A stretch of 64,000 nucleotides of DNA from Aquabacterium olei (GCF_003100395.1 NZ_CP029210.1:3534001-3598000); one strand, 5' to 3'; positions 44,457 to 52,997 are shown, counted from the first letter of the stretch. Notes: generated by a model from the sequence alone, not told the origin. Translations and numbers: made by a program.

Positions 44457-45269
44457 GTGTTTCGTCTGGTCTCTCTGAACGTCAATGGCATCCGCTCTGC
44501 GGCCACGAAGGGCCTGGTGCCCTGGGCAGAATCGGTGTCGGCCGATTGTATGGGCGTGCAGGAACTGAAGGTCCACGCCGACGACATGCCGCCGGCACTC
44601 CGCACGATTGCGGGCATGCAGGGCCATTTCCACCACGCCGAGAAGAAGGGTTACTCGGGCGTGGGCATCTACACGCGCCACGAACCGTCGGACGTGTTGA
44701 TCGGCCTGGGCACGCACGATGTGACCACGCAGTTCGACGCCGAGGGGCGCTGGGTGGAACTGCGCTTCGACAAGCCGGGGCGCAAGCTCTCGTTGATCAG
44801 CTGCTACTTCCCGAGCGGCTCGAGCGGCGACGAACGCCAGGCGGCCAAGTACCGCTTTCTGGACATGATCGCGCCGCACCTGGCGCGGCTGCGCGCCGAG
44901 CGCGAGTTCATCCTGGTGGGTGACGTCAACATCGCGCACAAGGAAGCCGACCTGAAGAACTGGAAGGGCAACCTGAAGAACTCGGGTTTTCTGCCGGAAG
45001 AGCGCGCCTGGATGACGGCGCTGCTGGACCCGGCCGGGGGCGCCGGGCTGGTCGATGTGTACCGCCGGCTGCACCCGGACACGACCGACGCCTGCTACAC
45101 ATGGTGGAGCAACCGCGGCCAGGCCCGGGCGAAGAACGTGGGGTGGCGCATCGACTACCACCTGGCCACGCCGGCCCTGGCCGAAACCGCCCGCGCCGCC
45201 AGCGTCTACAAGGACCAGTGGTTCAGCGACCATGCCCCGCTGACGGTGGATTACGACTTCAGCCTGTGA
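44457..45269 (+). CDS. xth: Exodeoxyribonuclease III (AP endonuclease)
   Basis: 270 aa from a GTG at 44457 (fMet-FRLVSLNVNG). The conserved residues of the exonuclease III/APE1 fold are present: Asn in SLNVNGIRS, Glu in GVQELKV, Tyr in KKGYSGVGIYTR, Asp/Asn in VGDVNIAH, Asp in WRIDYHL, and Asp-His in SDHAPLTVDYDF. It nicks abasic sites and trims 3' ends in repair. No in-frame ATG lies between the divergent pyrE start and this point, so GTG is the most likely start. Confidence 0.93.
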   Translation: MFRLVSLNVNGIRSAATKGLVPWAESVSADCMGVQELKVHADDMPPALRTIAGMQGHFHHAEKKGYSGVGIYTRHEPSDVLIGLGTHDVTTQFDAEGRWVELRFDKPGRKLSLISCYFPSGSSGDERQAAKYRFLDMIAPHLARLRAEREFILVGDVNIAHKEADLKNWKGNLKNSGFLPEERAWMTALLDPAGGAGLVDVYRRLHPDTTDACYTWWSNRGQARAKNVGWRIDYHLATPALAETARAASVYKDQWFSDHAPLTVDYDFSL

Positions 45270-45283
45270 TCGCTTAAAACCAG

Positions 45284-45313
45284 AAATAATATTTCTTACT
45301 GAAAATATTATTT
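45284..45313. promoter_or_regulatory. AT-only hairpin upstream of the RNA-binding protein gene
   Basis: Arms AAATAATATTTC (45284-45295) and GAAAATATTATTT (45301-45313) pair with one bulged A around a 5-base loop. In a GC-rich window this 30-bp block of almost pure A/T stands out. It lies in the 279-bp gap between xth and the RNA-binding protein gene, followed by GATATAAAG. It could be an UP-element or a binding site for a nucleoid protein, or a weak end for xth. Confidence 0.45.
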
Positions 45314-45548
45314 GGTGATATAAAGTGCGCTTGCGCAGGCCCCTGAGCCTGCGCCACGTCCGACCGACTGCGGCCCCTGCCGCCTCGCTCGGTCCACCTC
45401 ACTCAGGCCGGCAGCCCCATGCGCAAGCCGGCCCTCCCCCCGTGCCGAAGGACCTGCGCACCGCAGATCCGTTCCCACACCCCGTTGCTGCGGACGCGTT
45501 TCGCACACCCGCATCGTGACGGTGCACCTCATCCAGAAAGGCTCTTCC

Positions 45549-45902
45549 ATGAGCAGCAAGATCTACGTGGGCAACCTGCCCTACTCCGTGACCGACGACA
45601 GCCTGAAAAGCAACTTTGCCGAGTTCGGCCGTGTGGCCTCGGCCAAGGTCATGACAGACCGTGACACCGGCAACTCCAAGGGCTTCGGCTTCGTGGAAAT
45701 GGGCTCGGCCGAAATGGCCCAGGCCGCCATCACCGGGCTGAATGGCATGTCCGTCGATGGGCGCTCGATTGTCGTCAGCCTGGCGCGTCCCCGCGAAGAC
45801 AAGGGCAGCAGCGCGGGCGGCTACGGCGCCGCGGGCTACACCGCCACCAAGCGTGCGGACGTGGGCTACGGCACGGGTGGCTACGGTGGCGGTCGCTACT
45901 GA
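45549..45902 (+). CDS. Small glycine-tailed RNA-binding protein (RRM)
   Basis: 117 aa. One RNA recognition motif (about 3-80) with RNP2 KIYVGNLPYS and RNP1 KGFGFVEM; then a Gly/Tyr-rich tail (GGYGAAGYTATKRADVGYGTGGYGGGRY). Bacterial RRM proteins like this are often cold-induced and may act as RNA chaperones. ATG at 45549, with AGAAAGG upstream. The next sequence is a strong terminator, so it is a single-gene transcript. Confidence 0.93.
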   Translation: MSSKIYVGNLPYSVTDDSLKSNFAEFGRVASAKVMTDRDTGNSKGFGFVEMGSAEMAQAAITGLNGMSVDGRSIVVSLARPREDKGSSAGGYGAAGYTATKRADVGYGTGGYGGGRY

Positions 45903-45924
45903 GCCCCGTCGCTTCCAGTGAAAG

Positions 45925-45952
45925 ACCGGCTCTCCTGAGTCGGTTTTTTTTT
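45925..45952 (+). terminator. Rho-independent terminator of the RRM gene
   Basis: Stem ACCGGCTC / GAGTCGGT (one G-T pair) with loop TCCT, then nine T. It lies 22 bp past the stop of the RNA-binding protein gene. Confidence 0.92.
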
Positions 45953-45976
45953 CGTCCGGGCCGCGGCCCATCCGCC

Positions 45977-47431
45977 TCAGACCGCGCTGCCTGGCGCCAC
46001 ACCGGCCCGCTTGAGCAGCTGACGGCAGCGCGGCGACAGGTGCACCACGCGCAGGTGCTTGCCCGCGCGGGCATAGCGCTCGCGCAGGGTCCTGAGGGCC
46101 TCGATGGCCGAATAGTCGACGAAACTCAGGTGTGCGCAGTCGAGCGTGACCTCGGGCGGATCGCCGGCCGGATCGAACTGTTGCAGGAAGGGCGTGACCG
46201 ACGCGAAGAACAACGTGCCGTGCACCCGGTACAGCTTGCTGCCGTCGGGCTCGGTGTGGCTGTCGGCATAGAGTGCGCGGGCGTGCTGCCACGCGAAATC
46301 GAGGGCGGCCAGCACGATGCCGCACAGCACGGCGGTGGCCAGGTCGGTCAGCACGGTGATCACGGTGACGAGCACGATCATCAGCACGTCGTTGCGCGGC
46401 ACCTTGCGGACCACGCGCAGCGAGGCCCACGCAAAGGTCTGCTGCGCCACGACGAACATCACGCCCACCAGCGCGGCCAGCGGGATGCGCTCGATCAGCG
46501 GCGACAGGAAGAGCACGAACAGCAGCACCATGACGCCGGCCACGACGCCCGAAAGGCGCCCTCGTCCGCCGGATCGCAGGTTGATGACGGTCTGGCCGAT
46601 CATGGCGCAGCCGCCCATGCCGCCGAACAGCCCGGAGACGATGTTGGCGCCGCCCAGGGCCACACACTCGCGGTCAGGGTCGCCACGGCTTTCGGTGAGC
46701 TCGTCGGTGAGGTTGAGCGTCAGCAGGGTCTCCAGCAGGCCCACCATGGCCATCAGCACCGCATAGGGCGCGATCGTCTTCAGCGTGTCGAAGTTCCAGG
46801 CCAAGTCGGGCCAGGCGAACACTGGCAGGCCCCCCGCAATGTGGGCCATGTCGCCCAGCGTGCGCGTGGGCAGGCCCAGCGCCGACACCGCCAGCCCCAC
46901 GCCCACGATGGCGACCAGGGCAGGCGGCACGGCGCGGGTCAGGCGCGGGAGCAGATAGACCACGGCCATGGTCGCAACGACGAGGCCGACCATCAGCGCC
47001 ATCGGTGTGCCGGTCAGCCAGACGCCATCGTGCTTGAAGTGTTCGAGCTGGGCGGTGGCGATGACGATGGCCAGCCCGTTGACGAAGCCCAGCATGACGG
47101 GGTGCGGCACCATGCGCACCAGCTTGCCGAGCCTGAGCAGCCCGAACGCCAGCATGATCAGCCCCGACATGAGCACCGTGGCCAGCAGGTACTGCACGCC
47201 GTGCTGCACCACCAGGGCCACGATGACCACGGCCATCGAGCCCGCCGCGCCCGAGACCATGCCGGGCCGGCCGCCGAACAGCGCCGTGATCGTGCACAGG
47301 ATGAAGGCGCCGTACAGCCCCATCAGCGGATGGAGGTGGGCCACCAGCGCGAAGGCGATGCACTCGGGCACGAGCGCAAACGAGGTGGTGATGCCGGCGA
47401 GCACGTCGGCCCGCAGGTGTCTGACGTTCAT
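45977..47431 (-). CDS. SulP/SLC26-type anion transporter with STAS domain
   Basis: 484 aa. About 11-12 membrane segments (about 1-370), opening with RHLRADVLAGITTSFALVPECIAFA, which is the SulP entry motif. A C-terminal STAS domain (about 385-484: VTPFLQQFDPAGDPPEVTLDCAHLSFVDYSAIEAL) is expected in the cytoplasm. Substrates in this family include sulfate, bicarbonate and dicarboxylates; the sequence does not decide between them. Start at 47431; an in-frame ATG 4 codons upstream is an alternative. 69 bp downstream of the monooxygenase gene on the same strand. Confidence 0.9.
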   Translation of the reverse strand: MNVRHLRADVLAGITTSFALVPECIAFALVAHLHPLMGLYGAFILCTITALFGGRPGMVSGAAGSMAVVIVALVVQHGVQYLLATVLMSGLIMLAFGLLRLGKLVRMVPHPVMLGFVNGLAIVIATAQLEHFKHDGVWLTGTPMALMVGLVVATMAVVYLLPRLTRAVPPALVAIVGVGLAVSALGLPTRTLGDMAHIAGGLPVFAWPDLAWNFDTLKTIAPYAVLMAMVGLLETLLTLNLTDELTESRGDPDRECVALGGANIVSGLFGGMGGCAMIGQTVINLRSGGRGRLSGVVAGVMVLLFVLFLSPLIERIPLAALVGVMFVVAQQTFAWASLRVVRKVPRNDVLMIVLVTVITVLTDLATAVLCGIVLAALDFAWQHARALYADSHTEPDGSKLYRVHGTLFFASVTPFLQQFDPAGDPPEVTLDCAHLSFVDYSAIEALRTLRERYARAGKHLRVVHLSPRCRQLLKRAGVAPGSAV

Positions 47432-47500
47432 GAGGGGATCCATCCGCAGGGACACCGCAGCCGGCCGGCCGCGGGACCGCGATGGTACAGCCCCGGGTAT

Positions 47501-48958
47501 TCAGCTGAAACGGTGGTGCGCGGGCTTGAAGGCCCGGGCCAGCTGGCGGAAGGTGAAGCTGAAGCCGGGGAACATGGCGATCACGCGCCCGCTCTTGCTC
47601 TTGTACCAGCTGTTGCAGCCGCCTGCGTGCCACACCGTTTGCGTCATCTCGCGATGGATCATGGCGGTGTAGTCGGCCTCGGCCTCGGCCTTCACCTCGA
47701 TGGCCTTCGCGCCCTGCTTCTGGGTGGCTGCAATGGCGCGGCGGATGTACTCCATCTGCGCCTCGATCACGAAGATGGCCGAGGTGTGGCCGATGCCGGT
47801 GTTGGGCCCCGTGACGATGAACAGGTTCGGAAAGCCGGGCATGGCGGTGCCCAGGTAGGCACGCGGGTAATCGGCCCAGAAACCCTGCAGGGTCTGGCCG
47901 CCCTTGCCGATCACGGGGTAGGAAACAACCCCGTCGGTGGCGTCGTAGCCCGTGGAGTACACGATCAGGTCAAGGTCGATCTGCTGACCCTGGGCCGTGA
48001 GGATGCCACGCGCGTTGATCTCGGCGATGCCGTCGTCCTTCGGGTGCAGCTGCACATTGGGCCGGCACAGCGCCGGGTACAGCGTGCTCGACAGGATGAT
48101 GCGCTTGCAGCCGATGGTGTAGTCGGGCGTGACGGCTTCGCGGAGCTTCGGATCGGCAATCTGCCGGCGGATGTGCTTGAGGGCGGCCTGCTGGGCGACC
48201 ACGTTGAGCATGGTCTTGGAGTACTTGAAGCCGATGATGCGGCTCTCCAGGCCCCAGTAGATGGCGGTGCGCAGCGCCTTGTAGATGACGCGGTTCTTCA
48301 GCAGCGCGCGCTCGAAGCGCGAGAAAGTGTGATCGGGTCGCGGCAGCACCCAGTGCGGGGTGCGCTGGAAGACGTGCAGCTGCCCCACCTCGGGGGCGAT
48401 GGCCGGGATGACCTGGGCGGCGCTCGCGCCGCTGCCGATGATGGCCACGCGCTTGCCCTGGAGGTCGTAGCCGTGGTCCCAGGCGTTGGTGTGGAAGCTG
48501 CGGCCCTGGAAGGTGTCGCGGCCCTTGAAGTTCGGGATCACGGGCGTGCTCAGCGGGCCCGAGGCGTTGATGACGTACTTGGCCTCGAAGCGGCCCGCTG
48601 CTTCGGTGTCCACCTGCCAGAGCTGGCGGGCCTCGTCCCACTGCACCTGGGTGACGTTGGCGTCCAGCCGGGTCTTGTCACGCAGGCCGTGTTTGGCCAG
48701 CACATGGTTGGTGTACTCGACCAGCTCGTGCTGCTCGGCAAACATCTGCGTCCACGGGTAGGGCTCGAACGAGAGCGAGTACAGCGGCGACTGCACGTCG
48801 ACCGCGGCACCGGGATAGCTGTTCTGGCTCCAGGTGCCGCCCATCCACGGGCGGCGCTCGAGGATCAGGAAGTCTTCGATGCCGATGCGGCGCAGGTTGA
48901 CAGCGGCAGCCTGGCCGCCGAAGCCGCTGCCGATGATGAGGGCGGTGTGGTACTGCAT
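47501..48958 (-). CDS. Flavin-containing (Baeyer-Villiger-like) monooxygenase
   Basis: 485 aa. FAD-binding fingerprint IIGSGFGGQAAAVNLRR at the start and an NADPH-binding fingerprint VAIIGSGASAAQVIP near residues 170-185. Between them GRSFHTNAWDHGYDLQGKR covers the FxGxxxHxxxW-type fingerprint region of class B monooxygenases. The C-terminal QTVWHAGGCNSWYKSKSGRV is shared with ketone and long-chain alkane (AlmA-type) monooxygenases. It sits downstream of the AlkB-type gene on the same strand, so a role in hydrocarbon or ketone oxidation is plausible. A hairpin and a TGACC/GGTCA site lie between them. Confidence 0.85.
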   Translation of the reverse strand: MQYHTALIIGSGFGGQAAAVNLRRIGIEDFLILERRPWMGGTWSQNSYPGAAVDVQSPLYSLSFEPYPWTQMFAEQHELVEYTNHVLAKHGLRDKTRLDANVTQVQWDEARQLWQVDTEAAGRFEAKYVINASGPLSTPVIPNFKGRDTFQGRSFHTNAWDHGYDLQGKRVAIIGSGASAAQVIPAIAPEVGQLHVFQRTPHWVLPRPDHTFSRFERALLKNRVIYKALRTAIYWGLESRIIGFKYSKTMLNVVAQQAALKHIRRQIADPKLREAVTPDYTIGCKRIILSSTLYPALCRPNVQLHPKDDGIAEINARGILTAQGQQIDLDLIVYSTGYDATDGVVSYPVIGKGGQTLQGFWADYPRAYLGTAMPGFPNLFIVTGPNTGIGHTSAIFVIEAQMEYIRRAIAATQKQGAKAIEVKAEAEADYTAMIHREMTQTVWHAGGCNSWYKSKSGRVIAMFPGFSFTFRQLARAFKPAHHRFS

Positions 48959-48974
48959 GGGGGCATTGTGCGCA

Positions 48975-48990
48975 ATTGACCACGGTCATT
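48975..48990. promoter_or_regulatory. Candidate operator upstream of the monooxygenase gene
   Basis: ATTGAC-N3-GGTCATT, including a near-palindrome TGACC-N2-GGTCA, 17-32 bp upstream of the monooxygenase start. The same two half-sites occur upstream of the AraC gene at 51386-51405 with a 7-bp spacer. This suggests shared control, but the spacer differs. Confidence 0.4.
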
Positions 48991-48998
48991 GTCAGAAT

Positions 48999-49022
48999 GA
49001 AAACCCGCCCCCGGGTGCGGGG
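48999..49022 (-). terminator. Probable terminator after alkB-type gene
   Basis: On the minus strand a GC-rich stem CCCGC / GCGGG with an 8-base loop is followed by TTTTC, 10 bp past the stop of the AlkB-type gene. The T run is short. Confidence 0.55.
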
Positions 49023-49031
49023 CTTGCCGCG

Positions 49032-50228
49032 TCAGGCGGTCTGCGCGCTGCGGTTGGCCGGCGCCGACACCTGCGCCATCAGCGCCGGGATGCCGCTGCG
49101 GGCGTTGGCCTCGGCCGCCAGGCGGCGCTCGTCGGGCGTGGCGTAACGGCGATCCCAGTCCAGTACCTTGGGCGTCATCAGGCGGTGCCACAGCGGCGGG
49201 ATCATGGCCACGACGATGGTGGTGAGGTAGCCGCTGATCATCATGGGCGCATCGGGGAAAGGCTTGAGGTCCTGGTAGGGCACCTCGCCCTGCGCGTGGT
49301 GGTGCGAGTGGCGCGTGAGGTTGAACATCGACCACGAGCTGATGCGCTTGTTGGTGTTCCACGAGTGGCGGGGCTGCACGGGTGTCTTCGGGTCGCGCAC
49401 CATGCCGTAGTGTTCCATGTAGTTGACGATCTCGAGCAGGGCCTTGCCCCACAGCGCGCAGGCCACGAAGAAAGCCGCGCCCGCCCACCCACCGATGGCA
49501 CCGGCCACGGCCACGAGCAGCAAGCTCATGAGGTGCCCGCGGAGGACGGCGTTGCCCGGGCCGAACACGGCCTGCCCGGTGCGCTGCAGGCGGCGGCGCT
49601 CGATGCGCCACGCGCTCACGTTGCCCTTGATGGTGGAGGCCACCACATGGAAGTACACGTTGCGGCCGCGCGGCGCGGTGGCCGGGTCGTCGATGGTGGA
49701 CACGTAGCGGTGGTGGCCGTAGACGTGTTCGATCGAGAAGATGGTGTCGAAGCTGAAGGCCAGCAGCCAGCGGCCGATGAACATCGAGACCGGATCCCAG
49801 GTGCGGTGCGTGAGCTCGTGGGCGGTGATGGTGCCCACCATGCCGATCATCAGGCCCGTGAGCAGGATGGTGGAGACGTGGTGCGCCCAGAAGGTGCCCG
49901 CGCGCGCGGCCAGCACGTCATACCCGGTGAGGCCGGTCAGGGCCGCCCCGAAGCCCAGCGGATCCCCGGGGCTGACGGACCACACGGCGGCAAACACGAT
50001 CAGCGCCAGCAGCGGCAGGGCCATCCAGAGCTGGAAGGTCAGGATGCCGGGGTGCCGGAAGACGGGCGTGGCGGTGTCGTCACCACAGACCGCATCGCCC
50101 ACCATGTAGATGACGAGGACCGTGAGCAGCCCGCCGGTGACCCACGCGCCCCCCGCGAGGATGAAGGCCAGGGACATGAGCCCGATGGCGTGGAAGAGGA
50201 AGTACTTGAGGTAGTGGAAGAGGGCCAT
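49032..50228 (-). CDS. AlkB-type integral-membrane di-iron hydroxylase
   Basis: 398 aa. Six or so hydrophobic segments and the full set of His motifs of the AlkB/XylM family: HELTH (137-141), EHVYGHH (167-173), NYMEHYGM (269-276, the alkane-hydroxylase HYG motif) and RHSHHH (306-311). The enzyme hydroxylates terminal methyl groups of alkanes or alkyl aromatics using O2. It lies 42 bp downstream of a fused ferredoxin-reductase; no rubredoxin gene is in the window. The last 20 residues (NRSAQTA end) are variable. Confidence 0.9.
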   Translation of the reverse strand: MALFHYLKYFLFHAIGLMSLAFILAGGAWVTGGLLTVLVIYMVGDAVCGDDTATPVFRHPGILTFQLWMALPLLALIVFAAVWSVSPGDPLGFGAALTGLTGYDVLAARAGTFWAHHVSTILLTGLMIGMVGTITAHELTHRTWDPVSMFIGRWLLAFSFDTIFSIEHVYGHHRYVSTIDDPATAPRGRNVYFHVVASTIKGNVSAWRIERRRLQRTGQAVFGPGNAVLRGHLMSLLLVAVAGAIGGWAGAAFFVACALWGKALLEIVNYMEHYGMVRDPKTPVQPRHSWNTNKRISSWSMFNLTRHSHHHAQGEVPYQDLKPFPDAPMMISGYLTTIVVAMIPPLWHRLMTPKVLDWDRRYATPDERRLAAEANARSGIPALMAQVSAPANRSAQTA

Positions 50229-50270
50229 GGAGCGTCTCCGTGTTCTGGGTGTGGGATGGCGGGCCCGGGC

Positions 50271-51314
50271 TCAGGCGGCCTGCGGACGGTCGTACAGCGT
50301 CGTGAAGCGGTCGGCGTGGATGTCGGCGTCGGCCACGTTCTGGCGCAGCAATGCCGCGCGCGCGGTGTCCACCATGGGCGGCGGGCCGCACAGGTAAGCG
50401 TGGGCGCCGGGGAGCACGGTATCGGGCAGAAAGTCGGTGACCAGCCCGCGGGCGCCGAGCCAGGTGCTGCCCGGCGTCTCGGCCGACAGCACCGGCACGA
50501 AGCGGAAGGGAGCCGGCCAGCTCCGGGCGAAGGCCTCGATGGCCGCCATGCCATACAGGTCGGCCTGCAGGCGGGCGCCGAACAGCAGCGTGACGGGGCG
50601 CGCCACACCCTGCGCCCGCGCATCGGCCAGCATCGCGAGCATGGGCGCCAGACCGCTGCCGCCGGCCACCAGCACCAGCGGTGCGTCGGCCGGCCGCAGC
50701 CAGAAGTCGCCGCCCGGGCCGTGCACCGTCAGGCGCTGGCCGCTCAGGTCGTGGTCGACCACCAGGGTCGAGAAACGCCCGCCCGGCACCTTGCGCACGA
50801 AGAAGCTCACCTGCGCATCCGGCTGCACGGGCGTCGCAAAGGAGTAGCTGCGGGCCACGCCGGGCAGGCTGTCGAGCGTGAGGTCGGCGAACTGACCGGC
50901 CTTGTAGGCCAGCGCCTCGTCGAGCTGCACCCGCAACTGCACGATGTCGTGCGTGAGGCGCTCCTGGCCAACGATGCGGCCCCCGATCTGTCGGCGCGCC
51001 GGCAGGGCCGACAGGTCGACCTCAATGCGCACATCGGTCTGCGGCACCGCCTGGCAGGCCAGGATGTAGCCCTGGTCGAGCTCCTCGTCGGACAGGATGT
51101 AGCCGCTCTGCGTGAGCTCGCGCACCTTGCCGGACACCAGCCTGCACTTGCAGGTGGCACAGCCCCCGACGCGGCAGCTGTGCGGAAAGGCGATGCCCTC
51201 GCGCAGTGCCGCCTGCAGCAGCGTTTCCTTCGGCGCCACGGCCACGGGGCGGGCGTTGATGTGGGCCGTGACCGGCCCCTTGGGGGCCAACAGGCGGGTG
51301 ACGAGGGACAGCAT
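50271..51314 (-). CDS. Ferredoxin/FAD-NAD(P)H reductase fusion (XylA-like electron donor)
   Basis: 347 aa. Plant-type [2Fe-2S] domain at the N-terminus (Cys47, Cys52, Cys55 in CRVGGCATC, and Cys87), then a flavin-reductase domain with ARSYSFATP (FAD), LVLVAGGSGLAPMLAML (NAD(P)H) and CGPPPMVDTARAAL at the C-terminus. This order matches XylA, the partner of the AlkB-like XylM. The gene is immediately upstream of the hydroxylase gene and in the same direction. Start at 51314; the preceding in-frame segment lies in the divergent promoter region. Confidence 0.88.
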   Translation of the reverse strand: MLSLVTRLLAPKGPVTAHINARPVAVAPKETLLQAALREGIAFPHSCRVGGCATCKCRLVSGKVRELTQSGYILSDEELDQGYILACQAVPQTDVRIEVDLSALPARRQIGGRIVGQERLTHDIVQLRVQLDEALAYKAGQFADLTLDSLPGVARSYSFATPVQPDAQVSFFVRKVPGGRFSTLVVDHDLSGQRLTVHGPGGDFWLRPADAPLVLVAGGSGLAPMLAMLADARAQGVARPVTLLFGARLQADLYGMAAIEAFARSWPAPFRFVPVLSAETPGSTWLGARGLVTDFLPDTVLPGAHAYLCGPPPMVDTARAALLRQNVADADIHADRFTTLYDRPQAA

Positions 51315-51386
51315 GGGGTGTCGACGGAGAGGGCTTGGGGATGCCGGGATCGTAGAAATCGGCGCCCTCGCTGCACAGGGCGCGGA

Positions 51387-51415
51387 TTGACATCCACAGG
51401 TCATTTTTTGACAAT
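51387..51415 (+). promoter_or_regulatory. Promoter of the AraC-type regulator, with TGAC/GGTCA repeat
   Basis: A perfect TTGACA (51387-51392), a 17-bp spacer and GACAAT (51410-51415) give a good sigma70 promoter. The expected start of transcription falls within a base or two of the ATG at 51424, so the mRNA may be leaderless. The spacer contains GGTCATT and overlaps an ATTGAC-N7-GGTCATT pair (51386-51405) like the one before the monooxygenase gene. Confidence 0.6.
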
Positions 51416-51423
51416 CGCGCCCC

Positions 51424-52446
51424 ATGGCCGACTTTGCCCTGCCCGTTCAGTACCTGCGCCTGATCGCCGACCTGCTGGCCGGCATGCGCATGGACGTGCC
51501 CGCCTGGCTGCGACGCCACGGGCTGGATGAAGTGTGGCTGGCTCAGGCCGATGGCGCCCTGCCCTATCCCGCCTTCCATGCCCTGCTCAGCGACGCGCAC
51601 GCCAGCACGGGCGAGCCGGCACTCGGCCTGCTGGTGGGCGAGCGCCTGCGCATCAACACGCATGGCATGCTGGGCTACGCCGCCCTGAACAGCAGCACGC
51701 TGCGCCAGGCACTGGTGCTGTTCGAGCGTTTCGTGCCCGTGCGGACCACGCTGGTGACCGTGCGCCATGCGGTGGTGGCTGACACCGTGCAGGTGCAGAT
51801 CGAGCCGGCACGGCCGCTGGACGGCCTGGAGCAGCTGGTGATCGAGGCCGTGATGCTGACGGTCAAGAACCTGATCGACCACATCACCCTGGGGGCCTGC
51901 GCGGTGCGCCAGGTGTGCTTCGACGGGCCCGCGCCGGCCCACGCGGCGCTCGCTTCATCGATGTTCCGCTGCGAGGTGCGCTACGGCGCCGGCTGGCATG
52001 GCCTGGTGCTGCCGCTGGCCGACATCGACCGCCCGCTGAGCACGGCGGACCCGGCGAGCTTCGAGGAGGCGGCCCGCATCTGCCAGCGCGAACTGGATCG
52101 CCGCGACGCCGAGGCGTCGATGAGCAACCGGGTGCGGCGCCTGTTGCTCGACAAACCGACCGGGTTTCCGTCGCTGGTGGTGACCGCGCGGCTGTTCAAC
52201 ATGACGCCGCGCACGCTGCACCGGCGCCTCCAGGATGAAGGCACCACGTTTGCGCGGCTGCTCGATGAAGTCCGCCACCGGTTGGCCGTGCAGCACATGA
52301 AGGCCGGTCAGCTGACGCTGCAGGACATCGCCTTCCACCTGGGCTACACCGACCCCGCCAACTTCCGCCGGGCGTTCAAGCGCTGGGAAGGCGTGGCGCC
52401 CTCGGCCTACCAGGCGGCACAGACCGCCGAGCGCACGGGCATGTGA
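51424..52446 (+). CDS. AraC-family transcriptional regulator (alkane cluster)
   Basis: 340 aa. N-terminal ligand domain of the type paired with many alkane and amino-acid regulators (about 15-200: EPALGLLVGERLRINTHGMLGYAALNSSTLRQAL), and a C-terminal AraC double helix-turn-helix (about 245-335: LFNMTPRTLHRRLQDEGTTF, LQDIAFHLGYTDPANFRRAFKRWEG). Divergent from the ferredoxin-reductase gene, 109 bp apart, so it probably controls the hydroxylase operon. Confidence 0.9.
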   Translation: MADFALPVQYLRLIADLLAGMRMDVPAWLRRHGLDEVWLAQADGALPYPAFHALLSDAHASTGEPALGLLVGERLRINTHGMLGYAALNSSTLRQALVLFERFVPVRTTLVTVRHAVVADTVQVQIEPARPLDGLEQLVIEAVMLTVKNLIDHITLGACAVRQVCFDGPAPAHAALASSMFRCEVRYGAGWHGLVLPLADIDRPLSTADPASFEEAARICQRELDRRDAEASMSNRVRRLLLDKPTGFPSLVVTARLFNMTPRTLHRRLQDEGTTFARLLDEVRHRLAVQHMKAGQLTLQDIAFHLGYTDPANFRRAFKRWEGVAPSAYQAAQTAERTGM

Positions 52447-52484
52447 TGGCATCATCGACGGTCCCTGTCCGTCCGTTGTCACCC

Positions 52485-52931
52485 ATGTCTGCTGCCCCCA
52501 CCTGGGATCACCCGGATCCGTTCACCCTGCCCCTGCGCGTCGATGCGAGCTGCATCGACCTGATGGGCCACACCAACAACGTCGTCTACCTGAAGTGGCT
52601 GGAGGACGTGGCCTGGGCGCATTCGGTGGCGCTGGGCCTGGGCCCGGCGCAGTATGCGGAGCTGGGCCACGGCGTGGTGGTGCGCCAGCACGAGCTGACC
52701 TACCTGCAGGCCACCCGGCTGGGCGAAGACCTGCTGCTGGCGACGTGGATCACCGGCGTGGACAAGCTCTCGCTGCACCGCGCCTTCCAGTTCGTGCGCG
52801 CGGCGGACGGCGCCACGGTGTTTCGCGGGCGCACGCACTATGTGTGTGTGGACATCGAGCAGGGCCGCGTGCGCCGCATGCCAGAACGCTTTTTGCAGAC
52901 CTATGCACCGGCCGTGCTGAAGCCGGCCTGA
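52485..52931 (+). CDS. Acyl-CoA thioesterase-like hotdog protein
   Basis: 148 aa from MSAAPTWD at 52485; two upstream Met codons at 52443/52446 overlap the regulator stop. Hotdog fold of the 4HBT/YbgC type: CIDLMGHTNNVVYLKWLEDVAW, VVVRQHELTYLQATRLGEDL, FQFVRAADGATVFRGRTHYVCVD. Likely releases free acids from short- or medium-chain acyl-CoA, which fits hydrocarbon oxidation. Directly follows the AraC gene on the same strand, probably in one transcript. Confidence 0.83.
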   Translation: MSAAPTWDHPDPFTLPLRVDASCIDLMGHTNNVVYLKWLEDVAWAHSVALGLGPAQYAELGHGVVVRQHELTYLQATRLGEDLLLATWITGVDKLSLHRAFQFVRAADGATVFRGRTHYVCVDIEQGRVRRMPERFLQTYAPAVLKPA

Positions 52932-52997
52932 GCGGCGGGCCCGCGGGCACGGGGCTTGCCGCCTGCGCGGCACCACGATCCCCGCACGAGGCCCCCG

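Noticed and set aside
46040..48979. 979-aa His/Gln/Arg-rich reading frame antisense to the SulP and monooxygenase genes
   Set aside because: It has the odd composition typical of antisense frames in GC-rich DNA, spans two well-supported genes and the gap between them, and shows no recognisable domain.
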